DNA from: Desulfobacterales bacterium
Lineage (GTDB): Bacteria; Desulfobacterota; Desulfobulbia; Desulfobulbales; Desulfocapsaceae
DNA length: 14,671 bases
Assembly (NCBI GenBank): GCA_013042695.1
Contig: JABDPQ010000580.1
Location: 1-14,671, forward strand
Direction of reading: 5' to 3'
The stretch's first letter is position 1. The number at the start of each line of letters is the position of its first letter. Under the pieces are notes generated by a model. The model had not been told where the DNA came from, did not search any database, and saw nothing but the letters and a program-made list of their open reading frames with translations. This document shows, piece after piece, positions 14,365-14,671 of this stretch. The translations under genes were made by a program, and so were the position numbers.

Positions 14365-14671
14365 TCATATCTGCCAGGATTTAAATATATCATCCTCAGC
14401 CGGTTCTACCAGTAATTCATACTGTTTCTGAAGATCTTCAACGATAACAAATCCGGCTAACGCCTGACCATTCAACTTTTTTGCATAACGGCTCACCAGG
14501 CTGGCTGCATATTTAACATCCTGCTCTTTTATGTAATTATCCTGGTAGAGCTCTCCTGCCCTCCGTATGAGAGCCGTTGGCCCTGGTCGTTCCTCAATAT
14601 CAAAGCGGATATCGCCCGGCTCCTTCAACTCATCCAGCCGTATATTCTCTTGTTCATTTCGCCCGAGAATA
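14365..14671 (-). CDS. C-terminal fragment of an NFACT-R-like RNA-binding domain protein (possibly PP-loop thiouridylase-like), cut by window edge
   Basis: The minus-strand frame is open from the window edge to TGA 14367-14365, giving 102 residues of a larger protein. An internal TTG could be mistaken for its start, but the reading ILGRNEQENIRLDELKEPGD upstream continues the same domain without a break. ILGRNEQEN, then PGDIRF, then PGPTALIRR resembles the NFACT-R (DUF814-type) RNA-binding domain, in particular the version I recall fused to PP-loop tRNA-thiouridylase-like proteins in several bacteria. The rest is DVKYAASLVSRYAKKL and a short C-terminal strand region ending FKSWQI. The catalytic part, if any, lies outside the window, so function is inferred from this domain resemblance only. 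Confidence 0.55.
   Translation of the reverse strand, partial: ILGRNEQENIRLDELKEPGDIRFDIEERPGPTALIRRAGELYQDNYIKEQDVKYAASLVSRYAKKLNGQALAGFVIVEDLQKQYELLVEPAEDDIFKSWQI

Overview
The window is core, chromosomal bacterial DNA. It carries the promoter-proximal half of a division and cell-wall (dcw) cluster, a Holliday-junction resolution operon, and RNA-modification and tRNA-processing genes. The order mraZ-rsmH-ftsL-ftsI-murE/F-mraY, a meso-DAP type MurE (DNPR motif), the MurE-MurF fusion, a PASTA domain on the FtsI-like protein and the yebC-ruvC-ruvA-ruvB order together suggest a Gram-negative of the former Deltaproteobacteria, most likely Desulfobulbales/Desulfobulbaceae (Desulfobacterota). That placement is recalled and inferred, not searched. 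I see no rRNA, tRNA, insertion sequence, phage gene or CRISPR array.

Layout. All genes but one read on the minus strand, so transcription runs from high to low coordinates. At the right edge (14365-14671) is the C-terminus of a gene entering from outside, convergent with a plus-strand dihydrouridine synthase gene (13394-14347). A 276-nt divergent gap (13118-13393) holds traces of a small hydrophobic ORF. Then, on the minus strand, come an HD-domain tRNA nucleotidyltransferase/poly(A) polymerase family gene, rlmE, yebC, ruvC, ruvA and ruvB (13117 down to 7901), with gaps shrinking from about 75 nt to an ATGA overlap. A 560-nt AT-rich intergenic region (7341-7900) separates this from the dcw cluster. 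It contains a sigma70-like promoter, four GTGGAT-like repeats phased 10-11 bp apart (a MraZ-box array), and a perfect inverted second copy of a 20-bp part of that array about 260 bp upstream. The dcw genes mraZ, rsmH, ftsL, ftsI-like, murE-murF and mraY follow with gaps of 2, 14 and 9 nt, a 4-nt GTGA overlap and 28 nt. mraY runs off the left edge.

How the genes work together. MraZ probably represses its own operon through the phased repeats. RsmH methylates 16S rRNA. FtsL and the FtsI-like protein belong to the divisome. MurE-MurF adds meso-DAP and then D-Ala-D-Ala to the peptidoglycan precursor, and MraY moves that precursor onto the lipid carrier. The ruv genes process recombination intermediates.

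Most notable: the FtsI-like protein (3683-5575) keeps the complete class B PBP architecture in an uninterrupted 630-codon frame, but all three transpeptidase motifs are lost. SxxK reads QPFK, SxN is absent and KTG reads KSI. It looks like a PBP pseudoenzyme in the normal ftsI position, so the active septal transpeptidase should be encoded elsewhere in the genome.
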